A stretch of DNA of 64,000 nucleotides from Endozoicomonas montiporae CL-33 (GCF_001583435.1 NZ_CP013251.1:4477215-4541214); one strand, 5' to 3'. Positions 45,701 to 54,313 are shown, counted from the stretch's first letter. The notes: generated by a model from the sequence alone, not told the origin. Made by a program: numbers and translations.

Positions 45701-45923
45701 CATCCTGACGACCCTGACCACTTTTGGTGGTCTGGCTCCGATGATACTGGAAACATCCAATCAGGCTCGTTTTATGATCCCCATGGCGATATCACTGGGT
45801 TTTGGTATCTTGTTTGCGACGTTTATTACTCTGCTTCTACTGCCGAGTATGTATTCGGTTCTGGAAGATATTAAGGGCTTGTTTATCGCCAAGCCTCAAT
45901 CAAAAGCATTGAGTCATAGCTAA
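42789..45923 (+). CDS. RND efflux permease (AcrB/HAE family)
   Basis: A 1044-residue proton-driven pump of usual size with 12 helices. It has the first helix and porter start (FFIIGGLVTSFQIRKEVYPN), the helix-4 proton-relay aspartates in ALGIVVDDAIIAGENVYERM and the paired C-terminal repeat SGVVINDSLILVTEANRRR. The RND hydrophobic repeats are in full. Substrates are unknown; sequence style is closer to environmental RND pumps than to AcrB itself. Last gene of the three-gene unit; an ABC export operon begins 67 bp later. Confidence 0.92.
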   Translation: MSHWPEGILSKGPIAWMARNSVTTNLLMLFFIIGGLVTSFQIRKEVYPNYEMNSVRVTVSYNGATPDEMELGIVLPIENAIRGIEGIKQINSRAPGGFANITAELMNNVNVDQVLREIESAVNRTNLPAGAEKPRVVQSSRRHESMELILYGDVNPIALRETTRQLRDILMRSAYLTQVEMHGASRYEVKVLVDQANLERYNLTLNNVSSTIANHALKQSGGKLDTEGGDILIEVDNRQEWAKDFESIPVVTTPQGGHIYLDEIATVEDGFTDRKFVFYYNGKPSTSIKIYRIGEQTPIGISEAVHEMMPQLEAALMPGIQLEIVNDDAILYRARMGLLLKNAFSGLVLVLIVLALFLELRLAFWVTMGIPTAFLGSLIFLPVMDVSINMISMFAFIIALGIVVDDAIIAGENVYERMSQGMPFTQAAIIGVKDIAVPLTFSILTNIVAFIPIWFLPGTLGMMFQVIPLVVATVFAISWIDALFILPAHLAHLKKDNPATLFRYANAVQSRFSKGLERFVEQLYKPALKVLLEFRYLIVALGIAMLMTSISYIKGGHLGFTTMPRVEAEFSVARVTLPLGTSLEEANTVRRRLEESAQQVMDENGGRELVKGISSMQRNSEGEFHVVVRMFLQPSEFRDMSTRDVSRTWRATTGEIPGVEGVRFSSAGGGPGGDVAGVTVELRHHDNDLLEEASNDLVAMLSNYAGVVDIENSFASGSSKLNLSLLPAGQSLGLNERELARQVRSAFNGVRAIRQQRGSEEVDVMVMLPDHQRASEFDLEQLPIRAGNSYVPLSQVATLERDYSASLIQRREGRRRVTVGADITPSSEAMTLSQTLAEETFPILRQGYPGLDIGFRGDQMEQKESMDSLFTNGIMVMLALYCLLAIPFKSYTQPLIIMTIIPFGLIGSVLGHIALGYTMSVVSLLGVLALSGVVINDSLILVTEANRRRKEDGMDVHDALIAACGRRFRPIILTTLTTFGGLAPMILETSNQARFMIPMAISLGFGILFATFITLLLLPSMYSVLEDIKGLFIAKPQSKALSHS

Positions 45924-45948
45924 TAATACCAATTCCACCCGAGTAGGA

Positions 45949-45999
45949 AGTGTTATCATTGCTCACCAGAGAAAAACAATCGGTGATGCAATGATCACT
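45949..45999 (+). promoter_or_regulatory. Inverted repeat covering the start codon of the HlyD-like gene
   Basis: AGTGTTATCATTGCTCACC (45949-45967) and GGTGATGCAATGATCACT (45982-45999) pair over 17 bases with two small bulges and a 14-nt loop. The ATG at 45991 and its weak ribosome site lie in the right arm. In RNA it would hide the start; in DNA it could be a repressor site. Confidence 0.5.
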
Positions 46000-46968
46000 T
46001 TCTCAAGACCTCACACATTTTTATCCTGCCTGCCTTTTCTCACCGTGTTCAGCCTGATGCTTTCAGGCTGTACAAACGACTCTTCAACCCGGGTTCTTGG
46101 CACACTGGAACGCGACCGGATTGTTCTGTCAGCCACCGCGCCTGAAGTGATCGTGGACGTACAGATACCGGAAGGTTCCAGAGTCAAAAAAGGCGATCTG
46201 ATTCTCAGGCTTGACGACAAAAAACAGCGGGCTGTTGTCGCTTCGGCACAGGCTGAGGTCGAAAGGGCCGAAGCCTATCTTGCCGAACTGAACAGTGGCA
46301 CCCGCCCGGAAGAAATTGCAGCCGCTCGTTCCCGGGTAGCCAGCCAGAAAGCGCTGTATATTGAAGCCAGAAATAACTACGAACGGACTTCAGCACTGGT
46401 TGAAAAGAAGATGCTCACCCAGTCTGATCTTGATGCCGCTCTGGCAAAACAGAACTCACTATCAGCCAATCTGCAGAACGTCAAAGACAAACTTCAACTG
46501 TTACTACAGGGCACCCGGATAGAAACTCTGGAGCAGGCAGAAGCTTCACTGGCAAAAGCTCTGGCATCACTTGAGTTAGAACAGCGTAAACTGGCTGACC
46601 TGTCTCTGCATGCTACCCGTGACAGCTGGCTCGACAGTCTGCCCAGACACCAGGGAGAAAGGGTCGCAACAGGCACGCCACTGGCTATTCTTCTTGCTGA
46701 CCATGCACCTTATGCCCGTGTTTACATTCCGGAACCTCTGCGTACACAGGTCAGAACCGGCGACAGTCTGTCCGTTCATATAGACGGCATAGATCGTATT
46801 TATTCCGGCACCGTACGCTGGATAGCCCTTGATCCGGCGTTTACCCCTCACTTCGCCCTGAATGAAAAAGAACGGGCACAGCTGGTGTATCTCGCCAAAG
46901 TTGAACTACCGGCTTCTGCAGCAGACTTGCCAACCGGTGTTCCGGTTCAGGTGGAGTTACCGCAATGA
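45991..46968 (+). CDS. HlyD-family adaptor lipoprotein (YbhG-like)
   Basis: A 325-residue membrane fusion protein. It has a lipoprotein signal (FSLMLSGC, Cys about residue 27), the lipoyl motif VQIPEGSRVKKGDLILRLDD, a long coiled coil (residues about 75-200) rich in Ala/Glu and a second lipoyl/beta-barrel part. It resembles YbhG of the YbhGFSR exporter. Its stop overlaps the ATP-binding gene start by 4 bp, so it works with that ABC transporter. Start codon lies in a predicted hairpin. Confidence 0.85.
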   Translation: MITFSRPHTFLSCLPFLTVFSLMLSGCTNDSSTRVLGTLERDRIVLSATAPEVIVDVQIPEGSRVKKGDLILRLDDKKQRAVVASAQAEVERAEAYLAELNSGTRPEEIAAARSRVASQKALYIEARNNYERTSALVEKKMLTQSDLDAALAKQNSLSANLQNVKDKLQLLLQGTRIETLEQAEASLAKALASLELEQRKLADLSLHATRDSWLDSLPRHQGERVATGTPLAILLADHAPYARVYIPEPLRTQVRTGDSLSVHIDGIDRIYSGTVRWIALDPAFTPHFALNEKERAQLVYLAKVELPASAADLPTGVPVQVELPQ

Positions 46969-47912
46969 CAACACTGGCCATCAGGGCAGAGGGGCTGACA
47001 CGTCGTTTTGGTGACTTTGTCGCTGTTAACAACCTTGATCTGATGATTCCGAAAAAAACCATTTACGGTTTTCTCGGACCTAACGGCTGCGGCAAATCGA
47101 CCACCATGCGCCTTCTGACCGGCCTGTTAACACCCAGCGCCGGACAGGTAAAGGTTCTGGATATGGAGATCCCCAAAGATTCGGAAGCTCTGAGGTTGCG
47201 GCTGGGTTATATGACACAGAAGTTTTCCCTGTACGACGACCTGTCTGTGGAAGAAAACCTCAAGTTTATGGCACAGATTTACAACCAGCCTGCCCGAACC
47301 AGCAAACAACGTATTGAACAACAACTGTCAGAATTTGGTTTAAACCAGCGTCGTAGACGACTGGCAGGCAGTCTGAGTGGAGGGCAACGTCAGCGTCTGG
47401 CACTGGCGGCTGCAACTCTGCATCAGCCCGAGTTGTTGTTGCTGGATGAGCCCACCTCCGCCGTTGATCCGGAAAACCGCCGGGATTTCTGGGAAACCCT
47501 GTTCGACTTGTGCGAAGAGGGTACAACGATTCTGGTGTCCACTCATTACATGGATGAAGCAGAACGCTGCCATGGTCTGGCCATTCTGGAGTCGGGTTGT
47601 AAACGTGCTGACGGCTCTCCTAAAGAGTTAATGGCCAATATGGGAGCCCATGTACTGGAAGTGGATGGAGACGACCTGAGACAGGTAAAAAATACCGTAG
47701 AACCACTTCCCGACATTCTTTCCACCGCTCAACAAGGCACTTATCTCAGGGTTCTGGTTAATCAACACATTGCCGAACCTGAGCAATGGTTAAGGCAGAC
47801 ACATCCTGACATTATGGCAGGCAGATCTGTTCGTCAGGTACGACCCAGTCTGGAAGATGTGTTTGTGCAATGTACACGACAAGATTGCACCGGACAGAAT
47901 AAACGTCAGTAG
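46965..47912 (+). CDS. ABC transporter ATP-binding protein (YbhF-like)
   Basis: A 315-residue single nucleotide-binding domain of the drug/CcmA group. Walker A is GPNGCGKST (about residue 38), Q-loop MTQKFSLYDDL, signature LSGGQRQRL, Walker B LLLLDEP and switch His in STHYMDEAE. A C-terminal extension (about 80 residues) is of the ABC-2 type. It is half the length of the fused E. coli YbhF, which has two domains. Operon: adaptor, ATPase, permease. Confidence 0.9.
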   Translation: MTTLAIRAEGLTRRFGDFVAVNNLDLMIPKKTIYGFLGPNGCGKSTTMRLLTGLLTPSAGQVKVLDMEIPKDSEALRLRLGYMTQKFSLYDDLSVEENLKFMAQIYNQPARTSKQRIEQQLSEFGLNQRRRRLAGSLSGGQRQRLALAAATLHQPELLLLDEPTSAVDPENRRDFWETLFDLCEEGTTILVSTHYMDEAERCHGLAILESGCKRADGSPKELMANMGAHVLEVDGDDLRQVKNTVEPLPDILSTAQQGTYLRVLVNQHIAEPEQWLRQTHPDIMAGRSVRQVRPSLEDVFVQCTRQDCTGQNKRQ

Positions 47913-47920
47913 GAGTTTAT

Positions 47921-49018
47921 GTGAATAGCCTGCAACGCATTCTTGCTATTTTCCTGAAAGAGCTTCGACAACTGGCGCGGGATAAGCCAACGTTTGGCAT
48001 GGTGGTTATGGTGCCATTGATTCAGTTGCTGCTGTTTGGTTATGCCATCAATACCGATGTTCGCCACCTGCCGGTTGCCGTTGTAGATCATGCCGCCAAC
48101 AGCGGCAGCCGCGCCATGGTGGCAGCCGTTCAGGCATCACAGGTTGCCAATGTTGTTCGTTACGAACACAGTATTCCGGAAGCTGAAGAGATCATGCGAC
48201 GGGGCGATATTCGTGCCATCCTGATTATCCCCCGTGACTTTGAACAGCGTATGGCTCGCAAGGAGATTGCCGCCCAGTGGCTGGTTGACGGTTCCGACCC
48301 AATGATCAGCAGTGCTATAAAGCATCTTGCCAATATGCCCGCCAGTGCCATGCCGGGATTTTACTCACAACCTGAACCGCCTTTGTTTGAAATAACCCTT
48401 TATTACAACCCTGAACAACGTGCGGTGGTGAATATTGTACCGGGGCTGGTAGGCGTTATTCTGACCATGACCATGATTATGTTTACCTCGGCAGCACTGG
48501 TTCGGGAGCGGGAGCGCGGCAACCTTGAGCTGCTGATTACCACACCGGTCAAACCGGTAGAACTGATGATTGGCAAAATTGTGCCGTATATTTTTATCGG
48601 GCTATTACAGGTCGGCATTATTCTGACTCTGGGTTACCTGATCTTTTCAGTTCCCATTGATGGCAGTATCGTCCAGATTCTCTTAGCAACTTTGTTGTTT
48701 ATCGCTGCCAGCCTGACCATGGGATTGATTATTTCAACCCTGGCCACGACCCAGCTGCAATCCATGCAGATGACCGTATTTATTCTGCTGCCATCGATAC
48801 TGCTCTCCGGCTTTATGTTTCCTTTTGAAGGCATGCCAAAAGCAGCACAATGGTTGGCAGAGTTATTACCTGCCACACATTATATGCGACTGATGCGAGG
48901 CATTGTTCTGCGCGGTGCCAGCATCAGTCATATGTGGATGGATGTGATTGCCCTTGCTGTCTTTACCCTGCTGGGGATCTGGGTGGCTGCCATGCGGTTC
49001 AAGAAAACGCTGGACTAA
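47921..49018 (+). CDS. ABC-2 type permease (YbhS/YbhR-like)
   Basis: A 365-residue permease with one N-terminal helix, a large periplasmic domain (about residues 45-170) and five C-terminal helices, the ABC-2 layout. Marks include the N-terminal FLKELRQLARDKPTF and ALVRERERGNLELLITTPVKP before the helix bundle. GTG start at 47921 with TAGGAG upstream. Only one permease is encoded, unlike the YbhS/YbhR pair, so a homodimer is likely. The stop overlaps the convergent flavin reductase stop by 4 bp. Confidence 0.88.
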   Translation: MNSLQRILAIFLKELRQLARDKPTFGMVVMVPLIQLLLFGYAINTDVRHLPVAVVDHAANSGSRAMVAAVQASQVANVVRYEHSIPEAEEIMRRGDIRAILIIPRDFEQRMARKEIAAQWLVDGSDPMISSAIKHLANMPASAMPGFYSQPEPPLFEITLYYNPEQRAVVNIVPGLVGVILTMTMIMFTSAALVRERERGNLELLITTPVKPVELMIGKIVPYIFIGLLQVGIILTLGYLIFSVPIDGSIVQILLATLLFIAASLTMGLIISTLATTQLQSMQMTVFILLPSILLSGFMFPFEGMPKAAQWLAELLPATHYMRLMRGIVLRGASISHMWMDVIALAVFTLLGIWVAAMRFKKTLD

Positions 49019-49626
49019 TCAAGGGTTGGCCGATCAATGGCAAAACGGTCTCTGGTGGTGGAGTAATAACTCCCTTCCATCCGGCCAACCGTATCCAGTT
49101 TGCCCACATTAATACGATCACCGTCTTTTAATTCATCATTCACATGGATATGACAGATTTGCCCCAAAATCAGGTTACCGGCCATAGGGTCATTGCCAAA
49201 TGAAATGACATCGTGCAAACGACATTCATAGTGAACCATCGCCTCCTGAACGGAAGGTGGCTTTACCAGATAAGAAGGCATGGCAGTCAACCCGGCCTGC
49301 TGCAGTTCATCCACATGATGCTCGAAGGGAGCCGAAGTCTGGTTCATGGCATCTGCGACCTGATGGCTGACCACATTCACCACAAATTCCTTCGTGTTAC
49401 GGATGTTATTCAGGGTGTCTTTGCTTTTTCCGGTACCGTCCAACAAAGGCGAGAAACCCAAAACAGGTGGATTCACACTCACCACATTGAAGAAAGAGAA
49501 CGGTGCCAGATTGACTATACCCTGATCATCCATACTGGATACCCAGGCAATGGGTCTGGGCGTCACTGTGCTGATCAGTAATTTGTAGACATCCTTTACA
49601 GGGACCTTGTTTGGATCAATGTTCAT
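49015..49626 (-). CDS. Flavin reductase-like FMN-binding protein
   Basis: A 203-residue split-barrel flavoprotein of the flavin reductase-like (DIM6/NTAB) family. N-terminal STVTPRPIAWVSSMDDQGIVNLAPFS (split here by position, residues 14-40) is the FMN-binding hallmark, followed by NPPVLGFSP and TKEFVVNVVS. The substrate or partner oxygenase is unknown. Convergent with the ABC permease gene with overlapping stops. Confidence 0.82.
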   Translation of the reverse strand: MNIDPNKVPVKDVYKLLISTVTPRPIAWVSSMDDQGIVNLAPFSFFNVVSVNPPVLGFSPLLDGTGKSKDTLNNIRNTKEFVVNVVSHQVADAMNQTSAPFEHHVDELQQAGLTAMPSYLVKPPSVQEAMVHYECRLHDVISFGNDPMAGNLILGQICHIHVNDELKDGDRINVGKLDTVGRMEGSYYSTTRDRFAIDRPTLD

Positions 49627-49704
49627 GGCCGGTTCTCTTTATAATTGAGGTTTCTGGACGGCAACAGTATAGACATAACCAGAAAACCCCTCTTTTCGTC
49701 AATA

Positions 49705-49864
49705 ATACCAATTCCGTTTTCTAAATATGACCATGAGCAAGCCAATCCAAATCGCTGGGCAAGGAAGAACGACGAGTAATAGCTGGCTATTGCGAGGAGT
49801 TCTGACGCAGAACCAGCGGTTTGGAGTGGCTGCGCAATTCATGTTTAGAAGACGGAATTGGTAT
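49705..49864. repeat. Palindromic mini-element (type 1), second copy
   Basis: A 160-bp relative of the element at 728-904. Ends are ATACCAATTCCG / CGGAATTGGTAT. The inner arms GCCAATCCAAATCGCTGG and CCAGCGGTTTGGAGTGGC pair with two mismatches, and the centre is TAATAGCTGGCTATT. It lies between the flavin reductase and gdhA genes. The rest of 49627-49972 holds the gdhA leader with a strong AAAGGAGAG ribosome site and nothing else identified. Confidence 0.75.
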
Positions 49865-49972
49865 AACACCCATTTATTGACACAGACTCACTATGCTTCA
49901 GCCTGATTAGTAGTACACTGCGCAAATCGAGCCAAACCCTCTCGTAAACCTTATAACAAAGGAGAGTTCCAA

Positions 49973-51322
49973 ATGTTCTCCAGCCAACTAAATATCGATG
50001 AATTTATGCAGGGGCTGCACAAGCGCAATCCACACGAACCTGAGTTCCATCAGGCGGTGCAGGAAGTTGCCCAGAGCGTTATCCCTTACATTAACCGCCA
50101 CCCGCAGTACATCAACACCCGAATTCTGGAACGCATGACCGAACCTGACCGAATCATCAGTTTCAGGGTCTGCTGGGAAGACGACGATGGCAATATACGG
50201 GTGAATCGTGGTTACCGGGTTCAGTTTAATAACTCCATTGGTCCCTACAAGGGTGGACTGCGCTTTGCAGCCAACCTGACGCTCGATACACTCAAGTTCC
50301 TTGGCTTTGAACAGACCTTTAAAAACAGCCTGACGACTCTGCCGCTGGGTGCCGCCAAAGGCGGCTCTGACTTCAACCCTAAAGGCAAAAGTGATCGGGA
50401 AGTCATGCGTTTCTGCCAGTCATTCATGACCGAACTGCACAAACATATCGGTGCACACACCGACATTCCTGCCGGAGACATTGGTGTTGGAGCCCGGGAA
50501 ATCAGTTATATGTTTGGCCAGTACAAACGAATGGAAAACGAGTTTCAGGGCGTACTCACCGGTAAGGGGCTTGAATACGGCGGCAGTCTCATTCGCAAAG
50601 AAGCAACCGGCTTCGGAACCGTGTACTTTACCCAGGAAATGCTGAACGAGCACGGGCATACTCTGCAGGATAAAAACTGCGTGGTTTCAGGTTCCGGCAA
50701 TGTCGCCCTGTACACGGCAGAAAAAATTATCGAGCTTGGGGGTAAAGTGGTTGCCATGTCGGATTCTTCGGGCAGCTTCCACAAGCCGGAAGGCATCACC
50801 CCGAACGAGTTAAACTGGCTGATTGATCTTAAAGAAGTACGCCGGGGTCGTATCAGTGAATTTGCCGAGCAGTTTGGCTGCGAATTTTACCCTGACGCCA
50901 AGGTGTGGCAATTCCCCTGCCAGCTGGCCTTTGCCTGCGCCACGCAGAACGAACTCAATCTGCACGATGCCAAAACCCTGTTTGCCAATGGCTGCATGGC
51001 GGTAGCAGAAGGTGCCAATATGCCCACCACACTGGAAGCCTCCCACTTCCTGAAAGAGCACAACATTCTGTTCGCCCCGGCCAAAGCTGCCAATGCCGGA
51101 GGCGTAGCGGTATCCGGGCTGGAAATGAGCCAGAACAGTATGCGGATTTCCTGGTCAACCGAAGAGCTGGAAGAACGTTTGCATAAAATCATGCGCAAGA
51201 TCCACCAGCAGTGCATGACCTACGGTCGTGATGAAGATGGCTCGATCGATTATGTTCAGGGAGCCAATATCGCCGGATTCAAGAAAGTGGCCGACGCCAT
51301 GCTGTCATACGGTGTCGTATAA
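49973..51322 (+). CDS. gdhA: NADP-specific glutamate dehydrogenase
   Basis: A 449-residue hexameric GDH that aminates 2-oxoglutarate to glutamate. The substrate domain has GPYKGGLRFA and the catalytic lysine region PLGAAKGGSDF (about residue 125). DIPAGDIGVGAREI follows. The coenzyme domain has VSGSGNVALYTAEKI (about residue 237). Length matches NADP-type enzymes. Single gene with a strong ribosome site; nitrogen control not visible. Confidence 0.95.
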   Translation: MFSSQLNIDEFMQGLHKRNPHEPEFHQAVQEVAQSVIPYINRHPQYINTRILERMTEPDRIISFRVCWEDDDGNIRVNRGYRVQFNNSIGPYKGGLRFAANLTLDTLKFLGFEQTFKNSLTTLPLGAAKGGSDFNPKGKSDREVMRFCQSFMTELHKHIGAHTDIPAGDIGVGAREISYMFGQYKRMENEFQGVLTGKGLEYGGSLIRKEATGFGTVYFTQEMLNEHGHTLQDKNCVVSGSGNVALYTAEKIIELGGKVVAMSDSSGSFHKPEGITPNELNWLIDLKEVRRGRISEFAEQFGCEFYPDAKVWQFPCQLAFACATQNELNLHDAKTLFANGCMAVAEGANMPTTLEASHFLKEHNILFAPAKAANAGGVAVSGLEMSQNSMRISWSTEELEERLHKIMRKIHQQCMTYGRDEDGSIDYVQGANIAGFKKVADAMLSYGVV

Positions 51323-51345
51323 CATCAGGTGAATCACAAAGCCGG

Positions 51346-52524
51346 TCAGGCAGCCTGCTCCGGCTTTGGCCAGACAATGCTTTGTAGCGCGTCTATCAAA
51401 CGATCGATATGCTCCCGGGTATGCGCAGTGCTGAGTGTTACCCGCAACCGGGAGCTACCCGCAGGTACGGTGGGAGGTCGGATCGGGGTCACCAGAACAC
51501 CCAGATCAAGTAACTGCTTACTTACTCTCAAAACCTTTTCAATACTGCCAACATGAATCGGTTGAATGGCTGATTCGGAAGCAGTTAAAGGGATTCCCAG
51601 GCTTTCACAGTTTCTGCGAAAATACCGGATATTTGCCGTTAATTTGTCCCGGCGCCAATCTTCCCGTTCAACAATTTTCAGACTCGCTCGGGAAGCTTCG
51701 GCAATCGCTGGCGGCATGGCTGTGGTATAGATATAGCTGCGAGCGAACTGGATCAGATTTTCAATCAACGCCTCGGAACCTGCCACGAAGGCTCCTGCGG
51801 TTCCGAACGCCTTGCCAAGGGTTGCCATCAGAATGGGCACCTCATCCACAGACAAACCATTCTCATTCAAACTGCCTCGCCCACCTTTGCCAACACAGCC
51901 AAATGCATGGGCATCGTCCACCATCAAGCCAGCCTGATACTGTCTGGTCAATGTGATCAACTCTTTCAGCGGAGCCTTGTCACCGTCCATGCTGAACACA
52001 CCATCGGTGGCAACCAGTGTTCGCCGGGCTTTGTTTTTTTTCAGACGTTGTTCAAGATTCTCCATATCAAGATGCTGATAGCGCTGAAACCTTGCGCCGG
52101 AAAGACGCCCCGCATCCAGCAGGGAAGCATGATTCAGACGATCCTGAAACAATGCATCGCCCGGATTCAGCAATGCACTGATTGTTCCCAGATTGGCCAT
52201 ATAACCGGTTGAAAACAGCAGTACCCTTGGCCGTCCTGTGTACTCCGCCAGCTCTTCCTCAAGCTGACGATGCGCCCGACTGTGGCCATTAATCAAAGCC
52301 GAGGCACCACTGCCAACCCCATAAACGTCAGATGCCTTCTGAAAGGCAGCCCGGATGTCGGGATGATCAGCCAGCCCAAGATAATCGTTACTGCAGAACA
52401 TCAGGCAGGGGTGACCATCCACGATGGCTTCCGGTTTCTGGGGGCTGTCCAGTATCACACGATGACGATAGAGCTGTTGCGCCTTGCGCTGAACAAGACG
52501 TTCTTCCAGTTCAAAATTCATCAT
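51346..52524 (-). CDS. bioF: 8-amino-7-oxononanoate synthase
   Basis: A 392-residue PLP enzyme condensing pimeloyl-ACP/CoA with alanine in biotin synthesis. Marks are CSNDYLGLADHP (about residue 48), the PLP-contacting DDAHAFGCVGKGGRG and the Schiff-base lysine in MATLGKAFGTAGAF (about residue 235). There are two adjacent ATG codons, 52524 and 52521. It starts 5 bp after bioB and is probably translationally coupled to it. Later bio genes are not in the window after this end. Confidence 0.93.
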   Translation of the reverse strand: MMNFELEERLVQRKAQQLYRHRVILDSPQKPEAIVDGHPCLMFCSNDYLGLADHPDIRAAFQKASDVYGVGSGASALINGHSRAHRQLEEELAEYTGRPRVLLFSTGYMANLGTISALLNPGDALFQDRLNHASLLDAGRLSGARFQRYQHLDMENLEQRLKKNKARRTLVATDGVFSMDGDKAPLKELITLTRQYQAGLMVDDAHAFGCVGKGGRGSLNENGLSVDEVPILMATLGKAFGTAGAFVAGSEALIENLIQFARSYIYTTAMPPAIAEASRASLKIVEREDWRRDKLTANIRYFRRNCESLGIPLTASESAIQPIHVGSIEKVLRVSKQLLDLGVLVTPIRPPTVPAGSSRLRVTLSTAHTREHIDRLIDALQSIVWPKPEQAA

Positions 52525-52529
52525 GGGGA

Positions 52530-53606
52530 TTAACCTGCTGCAGCATCATAATAAAGAGGCTCGACTTCCTTCTCTTCCCTTTTCATGCCCAGCTTGTCAA
52601 ACAGTGCCATATCCTCATCACTGTCAGGCAGTGGTGTCACCAGCAGCTTCTCCCCAAGAAAAAGGCTGTTGGCTCCCGCCATAAAACAGAGGGTATGGTG
52701 AAGCTCGTCCATTTGCCTGCGACCGGCACTTAGCCGGACATGGGCACGCGGCATAAGAATACGGGCAACGGCAATGGTGCGGATAAACTCGAGAGGGTCG
52801 AGCTCTTCAGTTTCCCCCAGCGGTGTGCCTTTTACCCTGACCAGCAGGTTGATGGGAACACTGCCAGGATGTTCCGGCAGGTTCGCCAGTACCCGCAGCA
52901 TACTGGCCCGGTCACGCACGCTTTCTCCCATACCCAGAATGCCACCGCAACAGACGTTAATACCGGCCTCTTGCACATTCGCCAGAGTATCCATTCGGTC
53001 ACTGAAGGTTCGGGTGGTAATAATATCACCGTAGTATTCAGGCGAGGTATCCAGATTGTGGTTGTAATAATCAAGACCTGCTGCTGCCAGTTCCCGTGAC
53101 TGCTCCGGTGACAGCATGCCAAGAGTGACACAGGTTTCCATGCCCAGAGCCTTGATTGAACGAATCATTTGAATCACATGGGACAGGTCTTTGTCTGTCG
53201 GACTGCGCCAGGCCGCGCCCATGCAGAAACGGGTTGCGCCATTGGCTTTTGCCTGTTTTGCGCGCTCCAGAACCGTCTCTACCGCCATAAGCTTTTCTTT
53301 TTCGAGGCCGGTATTGTAATGACCACTCTGCGGGCAATATTTGCAATCTTCCGGACAGGCACCGGTTTTAATGGACAGCAGCGTACTGAGTTGAATACGA
53401 TTCGGGTCGAAAAACAGCCTGTGCGTCTGTTGTGCCCTGTACATTAAATCGTTAAATGGCAGGGCAAACAGCGCTTCGACTTCTGCTCTGTTCCAGTCAT
53501 GTCTGACAACCGGAAGTTCAAGGCTGCATAACGGGTTTGCTTCACTCTCCTGCTGACTGCTTTGCAGAATGGAATGAGCCTGCTCAACGGACACTTTTGA
53601 AACCAT
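52530..53606 (-). CDS. bioB: Biotin synthase
   Basis: A 358-residue radical-SAM enzyme inserting sulfur into dethiobiotin. The cluster motif is [11 protein letters not shown] (CxxxCxxC, about residue 79). Residues for the auxiliary [2Fe-2S] cluster include FCMGAAW, ETCVTLG and [11 protein letters not shown], and the conserved Arg is in VRLSAGR near residue 290. First gene of bioBF. A BirA-like operator overlapping its -35 box suggests repression by biotinyl-BirA. Confidence 0.95.
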   Translation of the reverse strand: MVSKVSVEQAHSILQSSQQESEANPLCSLELPVVRHDWNRAEVEALFALPFNDLMYRAQQTHRLFFDPNRIQLSTLLSIKTGACPEDCKYCPQSGHYNTGLEKEKLMAVETVLERAKQAKANGATRFCMGAAWRSPTDKDLSHVIQMIRSIKALGMETCVTLGMLSPEQSRELAAAGLDYYNHNLDTSPEYYGDIITTRTFSDRMDTLANVQEAGINVCCGGILGMGESVRDRASMLRVLANLPEHPGSVPINLLVRVKGTPLGETEELDPLEFIRTIAVARILMPRAHVRLSAGRRQMDELHHTLCFMAGANSLFLGEKLLVTPLPDSDEDMALFDKLGMKREEKEVEPLYYDAAAG

Positions 53607-53650
53607 CGTTCTTGAAAACCACCTGAGCGATTTGTTTATTTTGTCGCCAA

Positions 53651-53704
53651 AGTGTATGAGCAGTCGTCATTATGTCAACCTGACAGACACTTAAAAGTTT
53701 ACAA
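53651..53704 (-). promoter_or_regulatory. bioB promoter with BirA-like operator
   Basis: On the minus strand, half-sites TTGTAAAC (53697-53704) and GGTTGACA (53673-53680) are separated by 16 bases, close to the BirA consensus TTGTAAACC-N-GGTTTACAA. The second half-site contains a -35 TTGACA (53673-53678), with -10 TACACT (53651-53656) 16 bp downstream. The site also lies upstream of the divergent avidin-like gene. Confidence 0.6.
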
Positions 53705-53799
53705 CTAAAAGTCCATTGACGTATTCAGCCGGAACTTTAAAAAACTGAATCCTTGTCTATTGTTATGGATTGCGAACAACTTTATAAGACGATTATTCC

Positions 53800-54297
53800 A
53801 TGTATAAAAGAACGGTCACCCGGTTGTTTTTGTGCGGAATGCTGGCTGCAGCCTGCCCGTTTTCAACTGTTTATGCTGCACCACTGACTAAAACACCCGT
53901 ACAACTGCCTGAAACAGGTAAGCCTTCAATGCAGGATCTTTTCCACGGATATTGGGTAAATACCCGGGGTTCCAGTCTGGATCTCAAAGAAAATGCCGGT
54001 CAGCTCAGTGGTTATTTCACAACAGCCGTTGCTAAAACCAGAAGCTGCATAGGCGTACCGTTGGCCATCACCGGGTCAACGAATAAAAACGCCATGGCCA
54101 TCAGTTTTTCACTGGCTAGCTGTGGCTCATCTGCGGTGATCGCTTTAACCGGACTGATCATGAAAGATCAAAATGGTAAAGAACAGTTGAGAACCCAGAC
54201 ATTGGTTCAGTTTAACGGCAAGGAAAGCTGGGATTCCCAGGTGCTGACCACCGACTATTACACCCGGCAGGAACCCGGCAAAAAAACCAGCCACTAA
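53800..54297 (+). CDS. Avidin/streptavidin-family secreted protein
   Basis: A 165-residue protein with a signal peptide (TRLFLCGMLAAACPFSTVYA) and one avidin-like beta barrel. Alignment by eye to streptavidin: GYWVNTRGS keeps the Asn and Ser that bind biotin's ureido group. LSGYFTTAV corresponds to LTGTYESAV, RTQTLVQF to NTQWLL, and ESWDSQVLTTDYYT keeps the late Trp and Asp. However, pocket tryptophans equal to W92 and W108 appear as Leu and Thr, and W79 as Phe. Biotin affinity may be lower or the ligand different. It is divergent from bioBF across 193 bp with a shared BirA-like site, which supports a biotin link. Confidence 0.7.
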   Translation: MYKRTVTRLFLCGMLAAACPFSTVYAAPLTKTPVQLPETGKPSMQDLFHGYWVNTRGSSLDLKENAGQLSGYFTTAVAKTRSCIGVPLAITGSTNKNAMAISFSLASCGSSAVIALTGLIMKDQNGKEQLRTQTLVQFNGKESWDSQVLTTDYYTRQEPGKKTSH

Positions 54298-54313
54298 AAT
54301 TGCCACTTATCCC

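Noticed and set aside
45926..45936. ATACCAATTCC similar to the end of the type 1 mini-element
   Set aside because: No matching right end nearby; at most a remnant, so not called as an element.
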